From contig NC_026500.1 in assembly GCF_000328475.2 (NCBI RefSeq), positions 124,001 to 188,000 on the forward strand: a stretch of DNA of 64,000 bases, given 5' to 3'. Each line of letters begins with the position of its first letter. Position 1 is the first letter of the stretch. The notes under the pieces are model-generated. The model did no database searches. It was not told the DNA's origin and was given only the letters and a program-made list of their open reading frames with translations. This document shows, piece by piece, positions 42,701 through 52,499 of this stretch. This stretch comes from Mycosarcoma maydis (lineage: Eukaryota > Basidiomycota > Ustilaginomycetes > Ustilaginales). The translations under genes and the position numbers were made by a program.

Positions 42701-45700
42701 GAATCTTGCCGATTTGAGCTACACTCTTACTTGTCGCAGGACGCATCACCCGTTCCGTCTGAGCGTGGTAGCCTCGGACAAAGATGAGCTGGTTCGGTCT
42801 CTGCGTACCGCTGAGTTCATCGAAGCTAAAGCGCTGGCCGATCTTCCGGCGTTTGGCCTCGTCCTTCGCCATCCTGAGCGGTCAGCTTGTCAAAACATGG
42901 AAGGATCGTTGGACCTTATCGTTGGACTACGAGATCGCTTCGAAGAACTGACATCAGTTATGGGTTACTCCGAAATTCCAGCCGATACAGAGCGGAAGCT
43001 GAATTTGAAGCAGGTTTGTCTAGCTTTGCTTCTCGACGACTGCGGCGTCCACCCATTGTCTTTCCATGGCAGCTATGATCTCATGCAGCTCTTGCAACGC
43101 TCGTTCCCAGCAGCGAAAGAAAGCGATCTGTCCAAACGCTTTACGTGGATTCACATCGGAAGCCTGATCAGCATATCCACCACCGAAGCCGCGGAACAAG
43201 CAAAGCCTGCCGGTTCCGTGGCCGACGGTCAGAACCAGCAAAGGTCATTGCTCTCCACGCTTGGGTCTCTGCATCAAAAAGGTCACTGCATTCGTTGGAT
43301 CGAGTACTTCCGTCCTCTTCTGGCGAAACTTAACTTTATCGAGACGCTGCCCACATATCTTTTCAACCTTCAGCAGCACTGGATGGAGTATCACGACCGC
43401 GATCTTCTTCCGCGATCGGCTTCCAAGGAGGGTCAAGGTGGACAGAGGATCCGGCACATCAGTGATGGCGTTCTTTACTCGCCTTCAAGCCAAGTCGAAG
43501 CTTGGGTATCGCCGTCGCAGCCTTTGCTAAGCGAGCAAACGGCAGCAGACGACAGATTGAGGACGTACAGCTCTAGCCTTTTCGATGAAGCTGCTGCAGC
43601 CTTGCTGAGCGAAGCTAGCCCGGGAGCTCTGATCGCGGAGCTGGTAGTGGAAGCGATCAAGGAAGCTTGCGAATCGATTGAGGGAACCGTCGAAGCCTAT
43701 GAGCATCGCCCTGTTCGGCTTTATGAATTGTTCTTGGCCGAAGTGGTCAAGCAATGGCCAGCCACTGGCAAGGTCAAGCTTTCAGTGAAGTCGGTGCAGC
43801 AGACAGGGAATCGAAGCGAAGGGACAGTTCAAATCTCTTTTGACGCTACTACTTCGCCTGTCGGCGAATGCCGATATGAATGGATCACGCAGACAAACAT
43901 GCATCAGAGATGGTGGAAGCTGCAGAAGCTGCTCGCAGAGAAGATTTCGACGATCAAAGACAAAGGCGAGCTCTTCTCTCCAAAGCTCATCTATAAAACC
44001 CTCGGAGTTGACCCCACGACGACTACGATGTCGATCCACAGCGCGTACCTCGACTGTCAATCGAGCGAAGCGGTCGTTTGCAACACCATTCGTACGCACA
44101 CATCTGCTGTTGGACAGATTGCACTGCCGCAGCTTCTGTCCAGTCTCGAGGAGATTGCACGCTGGTTTGTTGGCGACAAACCAAGCTCGGCTGATGGCAA
44201 ACTCACGTTCATCGGCGTGGACGAGCTGCTCATTTGTGCCGATTGGCTTGATAGCCTGACTCGACCAGCAGGTGCGTCTGTCAGCTACACGGCCTACATC
44301 TCGCAGAGTCACACAGATGGTTCATTGCGTGCTTCTACAGATGGGCTGGAGCTTGACATTTTGATCCTCGATGGCATGCACAAGGTCGTTGGGGAGCTCA
44401 GCCGTCTTCGACTCGCAAAGTGCAACAGCACTGCGAAGAAGACGACGTCGAAGTGTGCTTCAGAGTCGACTCTGGCGCTTTCCAGTGGTGTCAAGACAGT
44501 GTCAGGGTCATTTCCGGTGCAAGAGCCTGTTGAGCAACACAAGGAGCCCCGATCGACCTCTGCAAAGCCTGTAGCAGGGAGACAATCGAGCCGAGCAATG
44601 GGACTGCACGCCAAAGTGCTCGATGTGCTTGCTTCCGAACTGGGCGTTGCGGTCGAGGAGATGAAGCCCACCGTTAAGTTTGCCGATCTCGGACTGGACA
44701 GTCTCATGTCACTAGTTTGCATCTCTACTCTAGAGACTATGAACCTTGGGCTTGACATCCCGCAGTCGTTGTTTATGGAGTGCGACAGCCCTGCAGAGCT
44801 GTTGCAGTTTATCCGGGAGCAGGTCAGTGACGGAACTGACGTTGGCCAGTTGGGGCCAGACGAGTCAACAAACGCAACGGAGCAAGTTCAGGGAAGCGAT
44901 GCTGTGGTTCAATTGTCGCCGAGCGCCAACGCAGCTGAGACTCAGCTGACTGCGACGACGGGCCAGGGCAGCTCTGCGGTGGAAGAGGCGATGAAGGCGA
45001 TCCGATGCACCGTTGAGACGGAGCTCGGTGTTGACCTAGGAAGCATCGATGAGGATGCCAACTTGGCCGATCTGGGCATGGACTCGCTCATGTCGCTGCT
45101 CGTGCTTGGAAATTTGTCGGGAACGCTGCCGATCGAGCTGCCTTCGTCGCTTTTTATGGATTGTTCATCGCTTGGCGAGATCCGGTCTTTTATGACGAGC
45201 CAACTCGGAGCTGCACGCGACTGTGCTCGCTCGGACACTGTGGACCAGCGAGATTCGAACTCGCAAATCGCGTTCTTTCTTCCACCTGTCAAGAAACCAA
45301 TCCTCATCCGCGAAGGGAGCAGCTCTGGCATGGACCCGCCGTTGTTCCTTCTGCCCGAGGGAGCAGGCATGGCGACGGTCTACCAACAGTTCCCAGGCAT
45401 TGATCGAGCGATCTACTCGATCAATTCGCCGTTTCTAGCCGACACCTCGGCATGGACGGGCGGGATCGCCCAGATTGCGCGGTACTATCTCGAGAGTATC
45501 AAGCTAATCCAACCGGTGGGTCCGTGGCTGGTGGGAGGGTGGAGTTTCGGTGGAATGGCTGCGTTTGAGATCGCGCGTTTGCTCGCTGACTGTGGTGGAG
45601 ACAAGGACCGAGTCGCTGGACTATTCATTCTCGACTCGCCCAGTCCCGAATATCCTCCTCTACCGATGAGCATTCTCGACTGGATCAACAGCGCTCCCGA

Positions 45701-46091
45701 AGTGCGCGACATGGCGCCGCCCACCATGTCTGCCAAGCTCATTGCTCACTTCAGGGCTACTGTCGATAGCCTCGTTGGCTGGGAGCCGACGACGATGCGT
45801 GCCGCCGACGAGGCGAGCAAACCGCTACCGAAAACGTGGTACATTGTAGCGGAACAAGCGCTGCCTGGCAAGATGGAGGATGTCAAAGAGCTCAATGAAA
45901 CCGTCAGGTGGCTCTTCCGATCGAAGCGCGCAGAGAAGAGTGGCGCAGACGGCTGGCAGCACTTGATCCCACACCATCTCACAGTGATCGGCGTGGCTGA
46001 AGCAAACCACTTCACCATGGTCAGACGTCCTAACGTCGGTCAGGTCGCACACATCTTGCAGAACGCCTGTCGGAATGCCTTGCTCAACTAG
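39726..46091 (+). CDS. Non-reducing polyketide synthase A: SAT-KS(degenerate)-AT(deleted)-PT-like-ACP-ACP-TE
   Basis: A 2121-residue intron-free NR-PKS. SAT (1-360) has its GYCTG nucleophile motif, Cys199. KS (about 510-930) keeps a cysteine (Cys674, in ECSAV), but the HGTGT His is Ser807 and the NIGH His is Ala852, so condensation should fail. AT is collapsed: the GHSLG site reads FHGSYD around Ser1116, and the VGPHP-equivalent segment (IHIGS) follows after only about 27 residues instead of about 187. A PT-like region (about 1250-1600) lacks a clear catalytic His. Two ACPs carry intact phosphopantetheine serines, Ser1659 (LGLDSL) and Ser1787 (LGMDSL). The TE has GWSFGG (Ser1940) and His2095. 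The frame is open throughout, so the losses look tolerated or selected. It probably works with the minus-strand PKS at 57683-63710. The product is unknown. Confidence 0.92.
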   Translation: MSAAILPSSAISFDSTFSSFDNAVPSDDSQKFDPPSPPPLPRASVIVFGSQGSDFLNAFDAIIGLSHYHAELAAFLSLALTAVRAELQSVASRYHHVPESDEFTTTGQRKAEVELLASLPPFEPFAGLRTLVDFHRRSQQKDPTINGVLLCLLQTASVVAVCCVAHHDQDDPHAPSTASGLKRAWKALTQPCSHLLGYCTGALSAFSLREMVEHEATASSVDIWAYAKDAIRAIRICFWISLRSAHARLRLISADDSATASDPWSFLVSVKDPDLIQNVYLYLARFNDLEQQRPLDKPIPLVVSARALNQISIAGLPRQLQRFKAYLLEHLGSKCKMFSLKLFSPYHMSDLAPEADLVMRDLEHRKLVDPSNLSPSLKSLWETKNANILSEANLQEALRVLVATNLCATADWNAMVDQLVSLEGELPRSMHPEDRVVVSFCPGASLGADIAMRLSSLHDSCDSNGSVVHIDVSAALSEHLMHPYYSGLDVPFVSQSDVNGEEVVIVSMACRFPGEVCNPDQFWTCLETGRSTVTEIPKHLFDIDAYYGDGVNQTMARHMHALPENVVKSMDARLFSMSPKEIEQLDPQHRLVMLCSYEALERAGYSAEANSPSSFDGKRIAVCMAASWDDYRENASWNIGSYFITGNIRAFIPGHVSFSLNWEGPSVSVDSLECSAVSALQWSRRALLSGQCDVALAGAVNVLTQPQMFIAMDKEGILSRTGTNATFSSKLDGKTRGDGCGVLLLKRRSTALRDGDKILATLPAARTTYHGSAHESEEASTNQSRFLARVMSEASVRASDLIHIEASGFHTQQAEAAEFESFSRLLPQSQGDRSSQVRDRISVASSRPNIGAGEAVSAMASVIKAVLMFQQGSVPRQISISDPSELQPSITAICAGSSLFVPTQARRLPSDRDHEGRHVILVNSLASTNCHGVVLVGAPTTDDVAPLQIRSKALDATFTRTEGTWVFLLSAKTRESAEMLRKALIDYLRRDVNLADLSYTLTCRRTHHPFRLSVVASDKDELVRSLRTAEFIEAKALADLPAFGLVLRHPERSACQNMEGSLDLIVGLRDRFEELTSVMGYSEIPADTERKLNLKQVCLALLLDDCGVHPLSFHGSYDLMQLLQRSFPAAKESDLSKRFTWIHIGSLISISTTEAAEQAKPAGSVADGQNQQRSLLSTLGSLHQKGHCIRWIEYFRPLLAKLNFIETLPTYLFNLQQHWMEYHDRDLLPRSASKEGQGGQRIRHISDGVLYSPSSQVEAWVSPSQPLLSEQTAADDRLRTYSSSLFDEAAAALLSEASPGALIAELVVEAIKEACESIEGTVEAYEHRPVRLYELFLAEVVKQWPATGKVKLSVKSVQQTGNRSEGTVQISFDATTSPVGECRYEWITQTNMHQRWWKLQKLLAEKISTIKDKGELFSPKLIYKTLGVDPTTTTMSIHSAYLDCQSSEAVVCNTIRTHTSAVGQIALPQLLSSLEEIARWFVGDKPSSADGKLTFIGVDELLICADWLDSLTRPAGASVSYTAYISQSHTDGSLRASTDGLELDILILDGMHKVVGELSRLRLAKCNSTAKKTTSKCASESTLALSSGVKTVSGSFPVQEPVEQHKEPRSTSAKPVAGRQSSRAMGLHAKVLDVLASELGVAVEEMKPTVKFADLGLDSLMSLVCISTLETMNLGLDIPQSLFMECDSPAELLQFIREQVSDGTDVGQLGPDESTNATEQVQGSDAVVQLSPSANAAETQLTATTGQGSSAVEEAMKAIRCTVETELGVDLGSIDEDANLADLGMDSLMSLLVLGNLSGTLPIELPSSLFMDCSSLGEIRSFMTSQLGAARDCARSDTVDQRDSNSQIAFFLPPVKKPILIREGSSSGMDPPLFLLPEGAGMATVYQQFPGIDRAIYSINSPFLADTSAWTGGIAQIARYYLESIKLIQPVGPWLVGGWSFGGMAAFEIARLLADCGGDKDRVAGLFILDSPSPEYPPLPMSILDWINSAPEVRDMAPPTMSAKLIAHFRATVDSLVGWEPTTMRAADEASKPLPKTWYIVAEQALPGKMEDVKELNETVRWLFRSKRAEKSGADGWQHLIPHHLTVIGVAEANHFTMVRRPNVGQVAHILQNACRNALLN

Positions 46092-46686
46092 CCCACACCG
46101 AGACACAAGCTATCCGACAAACCTCGCCTTGTATGCAGTAGTGAACAATCTGCACCCATCCGCACACAGTATCGAACAAACGTAATCCGAACATTTGTGA
46201 CAAGTCGTGAATCTCAACATGCGTCGTGCGTGATTTTCTCGAGCCCACTGCTGCCAACTTGGTACCATCCGTGCCGATTCGGAACTTGACAAGCATATCA
46301 TGCGCGCTCGAGCGTGTGCATTGGTGGTCACTGGTGGCCCGTCAAGTGTCGTGTCCACTAGTCCAGCATGCAATACCGCCTTGGACAGACGCTTCCAACA
46401 TAAATTTGTCAACTCGCGCGACTGCATCACTTACTGTATGAATTGCGCAGTCATTTGGTATCCAACGCTTCAGCCAAACACAATCACAGGCGAACATCGA
46501 CATGCGAACGTGGCACCATCGTGCGTATGTAAAAGCGTTCGTGGTTGTCACAGTCACGAGTCGCGAGTTGCATTCATGATTCGTGATTCTTGATTGTGAT
46601 TCTTGATTGTGATTCTTGATTGTGATTTACGATTAGCGATTAACGATTATTATTCAGTTCTCCACCCCTCACAATCACGAGTGACT
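46092..46686. other. Convergent spacer with tandem GATTCTTGATTGT repeat
   Basis: No gene is seen between the convergent PKS and Zn2Cys6 genes. Short repeats at 46572-46650 are listed separately. Confidence 0.6.
46572..46650. repeat. Tandem TGATTCTTGATTG units and relatives
   Basis: Three perfect TGATTCTTGATTG units (about 46579-46622) followed by decayed GATTTACGATTAGCGATTAACGATT units. The units look like a diverged form of the dispersed GATTCGTGATT family. Confidence 0.8.
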
Positions 46687-49600
46687 CTACAAGCCAACGT
46701 GCCCCTGCGAAGCCACAAACTGCGCTGTATCCCGTGCGTTCTCTAAACTCTCGAGCTCTCCCTTATAGCTTCCCAAGCCGGGCACGGCATGCAGCAACCT
46801 GCGGAACCCTTCGAGCAGCACGTTGAAGTTTCTCATCAACAGATCCAGCTCCGCCTCGTTTCTAGGAACCGCAATCAACTGGTCCCAAATCTCATCGTGC
46901 AACTGCTGCGAGCTCAACTTGAGCACGTCCGCGACCATCGCTGGGTACGGATGGCGCCACGGGGCGTTGGCCGAGTCCTCGATCGGGGTGAAATCCTTCA
47001 CTGCTTGCGGTGACGCATAGAACGAACCCTTGCGAACTTTGCCGTCTTTCGGCTGCGCCTTAGCCGAGTTCCGACCGAGTTTCGCTGTTTCTTCCAGTTT
47101 AGCCGATTCAGCGTTGATGAGCGACGCCATGCGCGCCATGCCCAACGCTGCGGATCGACCGATCAACCGCCGCTCGACCGACGAGTGCAGCATCAAGGAT
47201 CGCAGCTGCTGGTGCGGCACATTCTGCATCGCAAGAATCGAAGCTGGTGAGTTATACGACGACTCTTCTGAGTTCGATGGCGACGTCCCCTTTCCTGCCG
47301 GTTGTGTCTGTGTTGGAGAGCTCACTGCCATGGGCGAAAACGAAATATTTACGCCTCCATTTGAACTAGACGTCGACTTGGCCGGCGACCCCACTCCACC
47401 ATTCGCAGCATTGAACGCCTGAATCAACTCCAACTCCTTCTGCTCGATCTTCTTGGCCAGCTGCGTAAAATGCAGTACGCCAAGATGAATGTGAATCGCA
47501 AAGAATGACAACATCGTTCTTGCCTGCCTCGAAAGGTGAATGAATTCGTCCATAGCGCGTGCAATCAGGTGGTCAAAGATGTTGTGAAACAGTCGAATCG
47601 CTTCGATCACGTTCATGGCCATCTTTTCGATGCGTTCCGAGACAATGTTGCCACCACCAGCTATTAACGCCTGCACGGGGTCATTCATGCCCAACAGCGC
47701 CTCGCTGGCGGTATGCAACACACCCACGCGTCGCCAGATGTACACCTCCACGGCGGTGCCCCACGCCACTCCCAGCAAGACGACTTGCTCGTTGAGCCCG
47801 CCACCAGGATTGTGGATGTTGATGATGGGCCCACCTCCAGGCGCAGGCGGCCCGTCCGGATCATTGGCCCCGATCAGAACGTCAAACGGAATGGCGTTAG
47901 CCAAGGCTCCTGGATTTCGTAGCAGCGCAGGGATGAGATCGCGAGCGCACGCGGCTCGTTCCATGATTCTCCTCGACATCTCCGTGTCGACAGGAAACGT
48001 GCCGTCGTCTTCTGGGTCCTCGTGCATGTATGACTCGGAAGTACCGGGGAATGCACCTGGTGGCGCCTGTCGAGAAGGCAAGAGATTCAACGCATCTTGC
48101 ATCGCGAACAAAGCCTCGGCTGTGCGATCCAAAGTGCTCGAATCGCTGCCTGGCGACCGGCCCCGGCCGTGCTGTATCCCGGAATCAGTGCCGGACCCCA
48201 TTCCAGACGACTGATAGACCAAGTTGTCCTCCCGCATGCTTGAGCGTCGGCCTTGGGATACGTGCGTGACCGTGTCGATCAACAGACCAAACCAGCCTAA
48301 CGATTCGGCCAAGCCCATGAGATCCGTGGCGATTCGTCGATGCTGATCAAACTGTGGATTTGCGCTCAGCAGAGGATTCTTAGACGCTTTTTCCACGGTG
48401 AGCACCAGATCGCGACATCGTTTGACGAACCACTCAAGATGACGCGAGGCGGTCTCAAGGGCAAATGCAGCGTCTTCCACAGCGTCCGCACCGGAACGCG
48501 AGCCACCTTCGGCTAAAGCACCCGGGGGTGGAGCTGTGACACCGAACAGGAACAGGCCATACGCGATGCGACAGGAACGGCGTGGTGCCAATTGCAAGAT
48601 CAACGATCGTGCTCGCTTCCATGCTGCGGTAGCGATGCGGTCATGTGCATCGCGGTAGTTTTTGCCGTCTGCCGCCTGTCGCGAAACTGCATCGGCACTA
48701 CTCGACGTCAGTTCGTCATCCAATCGGAATTGACAGGCATAGGCAAGCATAGCAGCCTTGACCGCCTCGTCGATCATCAGGTCCCTTTTGGACCTGCGCC
48801 AGCCTCCCGGGCTCATGCCCATGATGTCAGAGAAAATGTCGTTGAACTGTGCCGATGCCTCTTGAGCTGAGCCATGGTTGCGAGGTTGAGAGACGGATGC
48901 GGATGGATCGTGCTGCGGCTTCTCGCCCCAGACACCCATTTCTCCACCAAGGTGATCGATTCCGTACACGAGGTAGAAGAGGTTGGGTTGGTGCTCTTTC
49001 TGCGTTGACGGTGCGTCGACATGCCAGGAGGCCCAAAGCCTCTGCGATAGACTGAGTGCGTCCAAGCCGATGGTGCGCTTGATGTATGCACTGAGATCAC
49101 TATCGGTTCGAAGCGGCGAGCAGGCTCTAGAGAGCCACAAGTTTGCATTCGGCTCGACTGTGTGAACATAAAGACGCATCCGATTGGTGGTCAGGAGCAA
49201 GGAGTCGGCGCGCTGGGCAAAACGGACGTTGGCACCGGTTGTTGACAGCATCTGCGACTCGTTGCGATTCTGGCAGGCTTTAAGTAGCTGCTCTCGAGCC
49301 TCTTGAGACTGTCCACCCGGCGAAGTCCCATCACTGGAAACGGAGATGGAGCGCCTGCCGGATTCGGATGAGTTGTCAGCAAGGACCCGCTTCTTGGTGG
49401 TTTGAGTGTTGAGTTCCTCCTTGTTGGTCTGAGTAGCCTGCTTGCTCTCTCGGACCGAGTCGGCAAAGTTGGTGGTACATTCAATGCCTCGACGTTGGCA
49501 ATTGGAGCAGATAAGCTTGCCGGTGCCGGTACCGGTGCCAGAAGCATTACCGCCCTCGACGAGCCCAGCGTCAGATATTTTGCGCTTGTCACCCGTGTTG

Positions 49601-50733
49601 CCGGCCGTAACTTGCTCATCATCGTTTGCAGCAGCTGTGGTGGCCTGCAAGATGTCGTTGCCATCTGCGTCCAGGCGGAGTTGAAAGTCACAGCCTCGCT
49701 TCGAGGCGCGACACTGATCACAACTGATGTTTTGCCTTCGACGAGTACGCCGACGTGGCGGAATACCATCCTTGGAAGCTGCTGCGGCTGTTGAACACGA
49801 TGCGGCCAGGCCGGTGCTGTTGTCTTTGCTTGCTCGGGCCGATGAGGATCCCGCAGCGTGGTGTGTAAGAGTTGAATCGTCACCGTCAGCTTCCATCTTG
49901 ACTTCGGTGAATCGCGAAAAGTCGGCATCATCTAGGATAGCAGCAGCTGAATCCAAGCTGTGAGTATGACTACCGTCGAGGGCGTGTGTGCTGGAGGCGA
50001 ATGGGTCAAAGAAGTCTGGTTGGTCTGTCGAGAAGCCGAGAGAGGGGTCGTTCGGCTCGGTCGGAAGCGGCGGCATGAGGTTGAGGTCGAGTGGCATGGA
50101 GGAATCCGAGGGCCAAAGAGATTTGGGTGGGGCGACAGAATAGAAGGGCTCATCCAAGTTTTGACCGGCGATGTAGGCCTGTGCAATTGGATCCTCAAAC
50201 GGATTACCCGTCGCGAGATAGGTGCGCTTGGAATCGACGACATGATCGTTTGAGGTTGATGACAGCGACGGCTGTGGAAGTGAAGAGGTGCTGGCGGGAA
50301 AGTGGTGGGAAGATGGGCCGGCCAGACCGGTGGCGGGCTGTGAAAACATGTGTGAAGGTTGCACGGTTGGTACGCGCGAAGTCATCGAGGCAGGCTGCGA
50401 AGAGGGAGAAAAGGATGATTGAGAAGGTTGGACGGCCGAAACAGCGGGCGAGGAGAATGGGGGCGACTGGAAAGTGAACGGAGGCGGATCACGCGAGAAA
50501 CTGTGCTGCTGTGGCGTCACTGGTGATTGGAGGTATGAGTGTACCTGAGGATGAAACTGCGTCTGCTGGGATGTAGACTGGTTTTGCAGGTCGCTTCGTG
50601 GTATATTCTGAGCGAAGTGCGGCGATGATGGCTGCAGCTGATGCTGATGCTGTAGTTGATCGTTGGATCTGTGAGGCTGAAGAGAGGGGGCACCGGACGG
50701 CTTCACCATATTGTCGCACGAAGGGCCCTGCAT
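46687..50733 (-). CDS. Zn2Cys6 transcription factor with unusually long cluster loop
   Basis: A 1348-residue fungal regulator. The N-terminal 300 residues are rich in Gln, Ser, Pro and Phe. The zinc cluster (about 333-415) begins CDQCRASKRGC after a basic stretch (RRRTRRRQ) and ends CSNCQRRGIEC. The third and fourth cysteines are 60 residues apart instead of the usual 5-12. The middle region (about 550-1150) resembles the fungal-specific regulator domain, and a helical C-terminus follows. The first ATG in the frame is at 50733; the frame upstream has none. It lies between two PKS genes and could regulate them, but gene position is the only support. It could equally be a general metabolic regulator that happens to sit here. 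Confidence 0.85.
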   Translation of the reverse strand: MQGPSCDNMVKPSGAPSLQPHRSNDQLQHQHQLQPSSPHFAQNIPRSDLQNQSTSQQTQFHPQVHSYLQSPVTPQQHSFSRDPPPFTFQSPPFSSPAVSAVQPSQSSFSPSSQPASMTSRVPTVQPSHMFSQPATGLAGPSSHHFPASTSSLPQPSLSSTSNDHVVDSKRTYLATGNPFEDPIAQAYIAGQNLDEPFYSVAPPKSLWPSDSSMPLDLNLMPPLPTEPNDPSLGFSTDQPDFFDPFASSTHALDGSHTHSLDSAAAILDDADFSRFTEVKMEADGDDSTLTHHAAGSSSARASKDNSTGLAASCSTAAAASKDGIPPRRRTRRRQNISCDQCRASKRGCDFQLRLDADGNDILQATTAAANDDEQVTAGNTGDKRKISDAGLVEGGNASGTGTGTGKLICSNCQRRGIECTTNFADSVRESKQATQTNKEELNTQTTKKRVLADNSSESGRRSISVSSDGTSPGGQSQEAREQLLKACQNRNESQMLSTTGANVRFAQRADSLLLTTNRMRLYVHTVEPNANLWLSRACSPLRTDSDLSAYIKRTIGLDALSLSQRLWASWHVDAPSTQKEHQPNLFYLVYGIDHLGGEMGVWGEKPQHDPSASVSQPRNHGSAQEASAQFNDIFSDIMGMSPGGWRRSKRDLMIDEAVKAAMLAYACQFRLDDELTSSSADAVSRQAADGKNYRDAHDRIATAAWKRARSLILQLAPRRSCRIAYGLFLFGVTAPPPGALAEGGSRSGADAVEDAAFALETASRHLEWFVKRCRDLVLTVEKASKNPLLSANPQFDQHRRIATDLMGLAESLGWFGLLIDTVTHVSQGRRSSMREDNLVYQSSGMGSGTDSGIQHGRGRSPGSDSSTLDRTAEALFAMQDALNLLPSRQAPPGAFPGTSESYMHEDPEDDGTFPVDTEMSRRIMERAACARDLIPALLRNPGALANAIPFDVLIGANDPDGPPAPGGGPIINIHNPGGGLNEQVVLLGVAWGTAVEVYIWRRVGVLHTASEALLGMNDPVQALIAGGGNIVSERIEKMAMNVIEAIRLFHNIFDHLIARAMDEFIHLSRQARTMLSFFAIHIHLGVLHFTQLAKKIEQKELELIQAFNAANGGVGSPAKSTSSSNGGVNISFSPMAVSSPTQTQPAGKGTSPSNSEESSYNSPASILAMQNVPHQQLRSLMLHSSVERRLIGRSAALGMARMASLINAESAKLEETAKLGRNSAKAQPKDGKVRKGSFYASPQAVKDFTPIEDSANAPWRHPYPAMVADVLKLSSQQLHDEIWDQLIAVPRNEAELDLLMRNFNVLLEGFRRLLHAVPGLGSYKGELESLENARDTAQFVASQGHVGL

Positions 50734-51607
50734 GATCGCAGCTGACCAAGGCGGTCGAACAAGATTTCCGAGCGAAAGGAACAGATGTAGAGGGATATCT
50801 GAGAATGCGACTTGGATGAGCAAGGAGGCATCCGAATGCTGAGATTCGGTGGAAGTGGCTGCGTGCAAGTGCGAAATCAAGTGTCGGGCATCGATCACAA
50901 GGCGAGCTCGGAGTGGGCCCTTTCGAAGCAAGGCATCAGCGCCTTGGAGTTTGAAACAAGGCGTTGAAAACAGGCAACAGCCAAGAATCCGGTTTGATCT
51001 GCTCTGAAAAATGCGGTTGCCGGCTGTATTGTGACAGTCTTGCCGTAGATGATGTTGGACACGGAAAAGTAGCTTGACCGGGAAGGTGCCACTGGAATCC
51101 TACTGGATGGTAGAACGAAATAGAGAGAGTCAAAAAGTTGGCGAGTTTCGAGTGCGTTTGTGAGAGATGGTGGGATCGAGAAGAAAGCCCAAAGGCGATT
51201 CGAACGAAACGATTCGCGATGCCAACACGATCGATGAATGTGTGATGGTCTGGCAGACAGCGTGTGTGTTGCGACAATCCGATGCTTGATGCTTGGATGG
51301 CGAGCGGGTGGCACGGCAATGTTAGACGTTGGAGGCTGTACAGGTGAAAGGTGGAAGAAGCGGAAAAAAAGGTGTCGAAAGCGATGGTGGCGGGAGAGCT
51401 AGGGCTAGCGGAGATCAAGTTGGGATGGAGGAGCTTGTCTGACATGGCCGTAGGAAAAGCCAAAGAGGAGTCAAACTAGCTAAGCGAATCGTGAATTGGC
51501 AATCAGCTGGTCACGCAGCCACGGAGCCCACTGCAACGGTAAATCACAATCACGAACCACTAACTTAACGTCGAAAGCGATTCACGATTGAGAATCAGTC
51601 GCAGTCA

Positions 51608-51652
51608 CGAGTGAGGCAGCCAGCCAGCCAGTCAGCCAGTCAGCCAGTCAGA
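51608..51652. repeat. GCCAGTCA / GCCA tandem array
   Basis: Successive GCCA units followed by three GCCAGTCA units, in non-coding DNA. Confidence 0.85.
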
Positions 51653-52499
51653 TGCAGCGTGCACGATGGAGAAATAGAAATCGTGAATCGTGAATCACGA
51701 ATGCAAGTGCGGATGCACCGAAGCCAGGCAAAGCACAAAGCCAACGAACGCGGACGAGCTCAAGGCTGCAGCTGCGATGCACAAACAAGAGAGGGAGGGA
51801 GACACTCGTGACGGAGAGGCACCCGACACAACGGGGGCGCAAGCAGCTGCAGAGTGCACCGCCGCATTCACGAATTCAAAACGGTCCTCCGGATTTTATT
51901 TATTTTCGCCAAGTATAGATATTCACGATTGTGGATTTCTTTCGTGCAGCAGTTCTGGTCACAGCCACGGGCTAGGTTGTCTGTATGTCGACACGCCACA
52001 CTTCGTGACTCTTTTACACACTCACGACTGCGCGGGTATCTAGTGTCCATCGAGGAGAAAAGCCGATGCGGACACGCACACGCACTGACCGTCGCTCACT
52101 TGCCGACAAAGACAGCAGACCAACCCTTCGCAATCTTTTGCTCTCATGACCTAGGCAACAACACAGGCGGCAGACTGAGAGAATAGCGCGAGTCCAAATC
52201 AAACACGAAAGGTACGTGTTAGCTTGTACCGTGGGCAACCAACCACCTTGGCAGAATTCACCGAACTGTGAATGCGGAGAGAGAGGCCTACGGACCAAGC
52301 ACATACTCATCAGTCGTGAGTCGGCGTGTGCCGTAAAGGAGAAGTAAATTTCGCAAAACCCATCCGAAAAGCGTGGGGAAAATAGAAAATAAAACTCACC
52401 ATTGCGCATCCATCCCGAGTCTCGGAACGTCACACTCGTGACTTGCTGCACTTCCTCCCTCGTCTCAACCCGCAATTGTGAATCACGAATAGCGAGTAG

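Noticed and set aside
39726..46091. PKS A as a pseudogene
   Set aside because: 2121 codons are open without frameshift or stop, with SAT, ACP and TE active residues preserved; selective decay of KS and AT fits a partner enzyme better.
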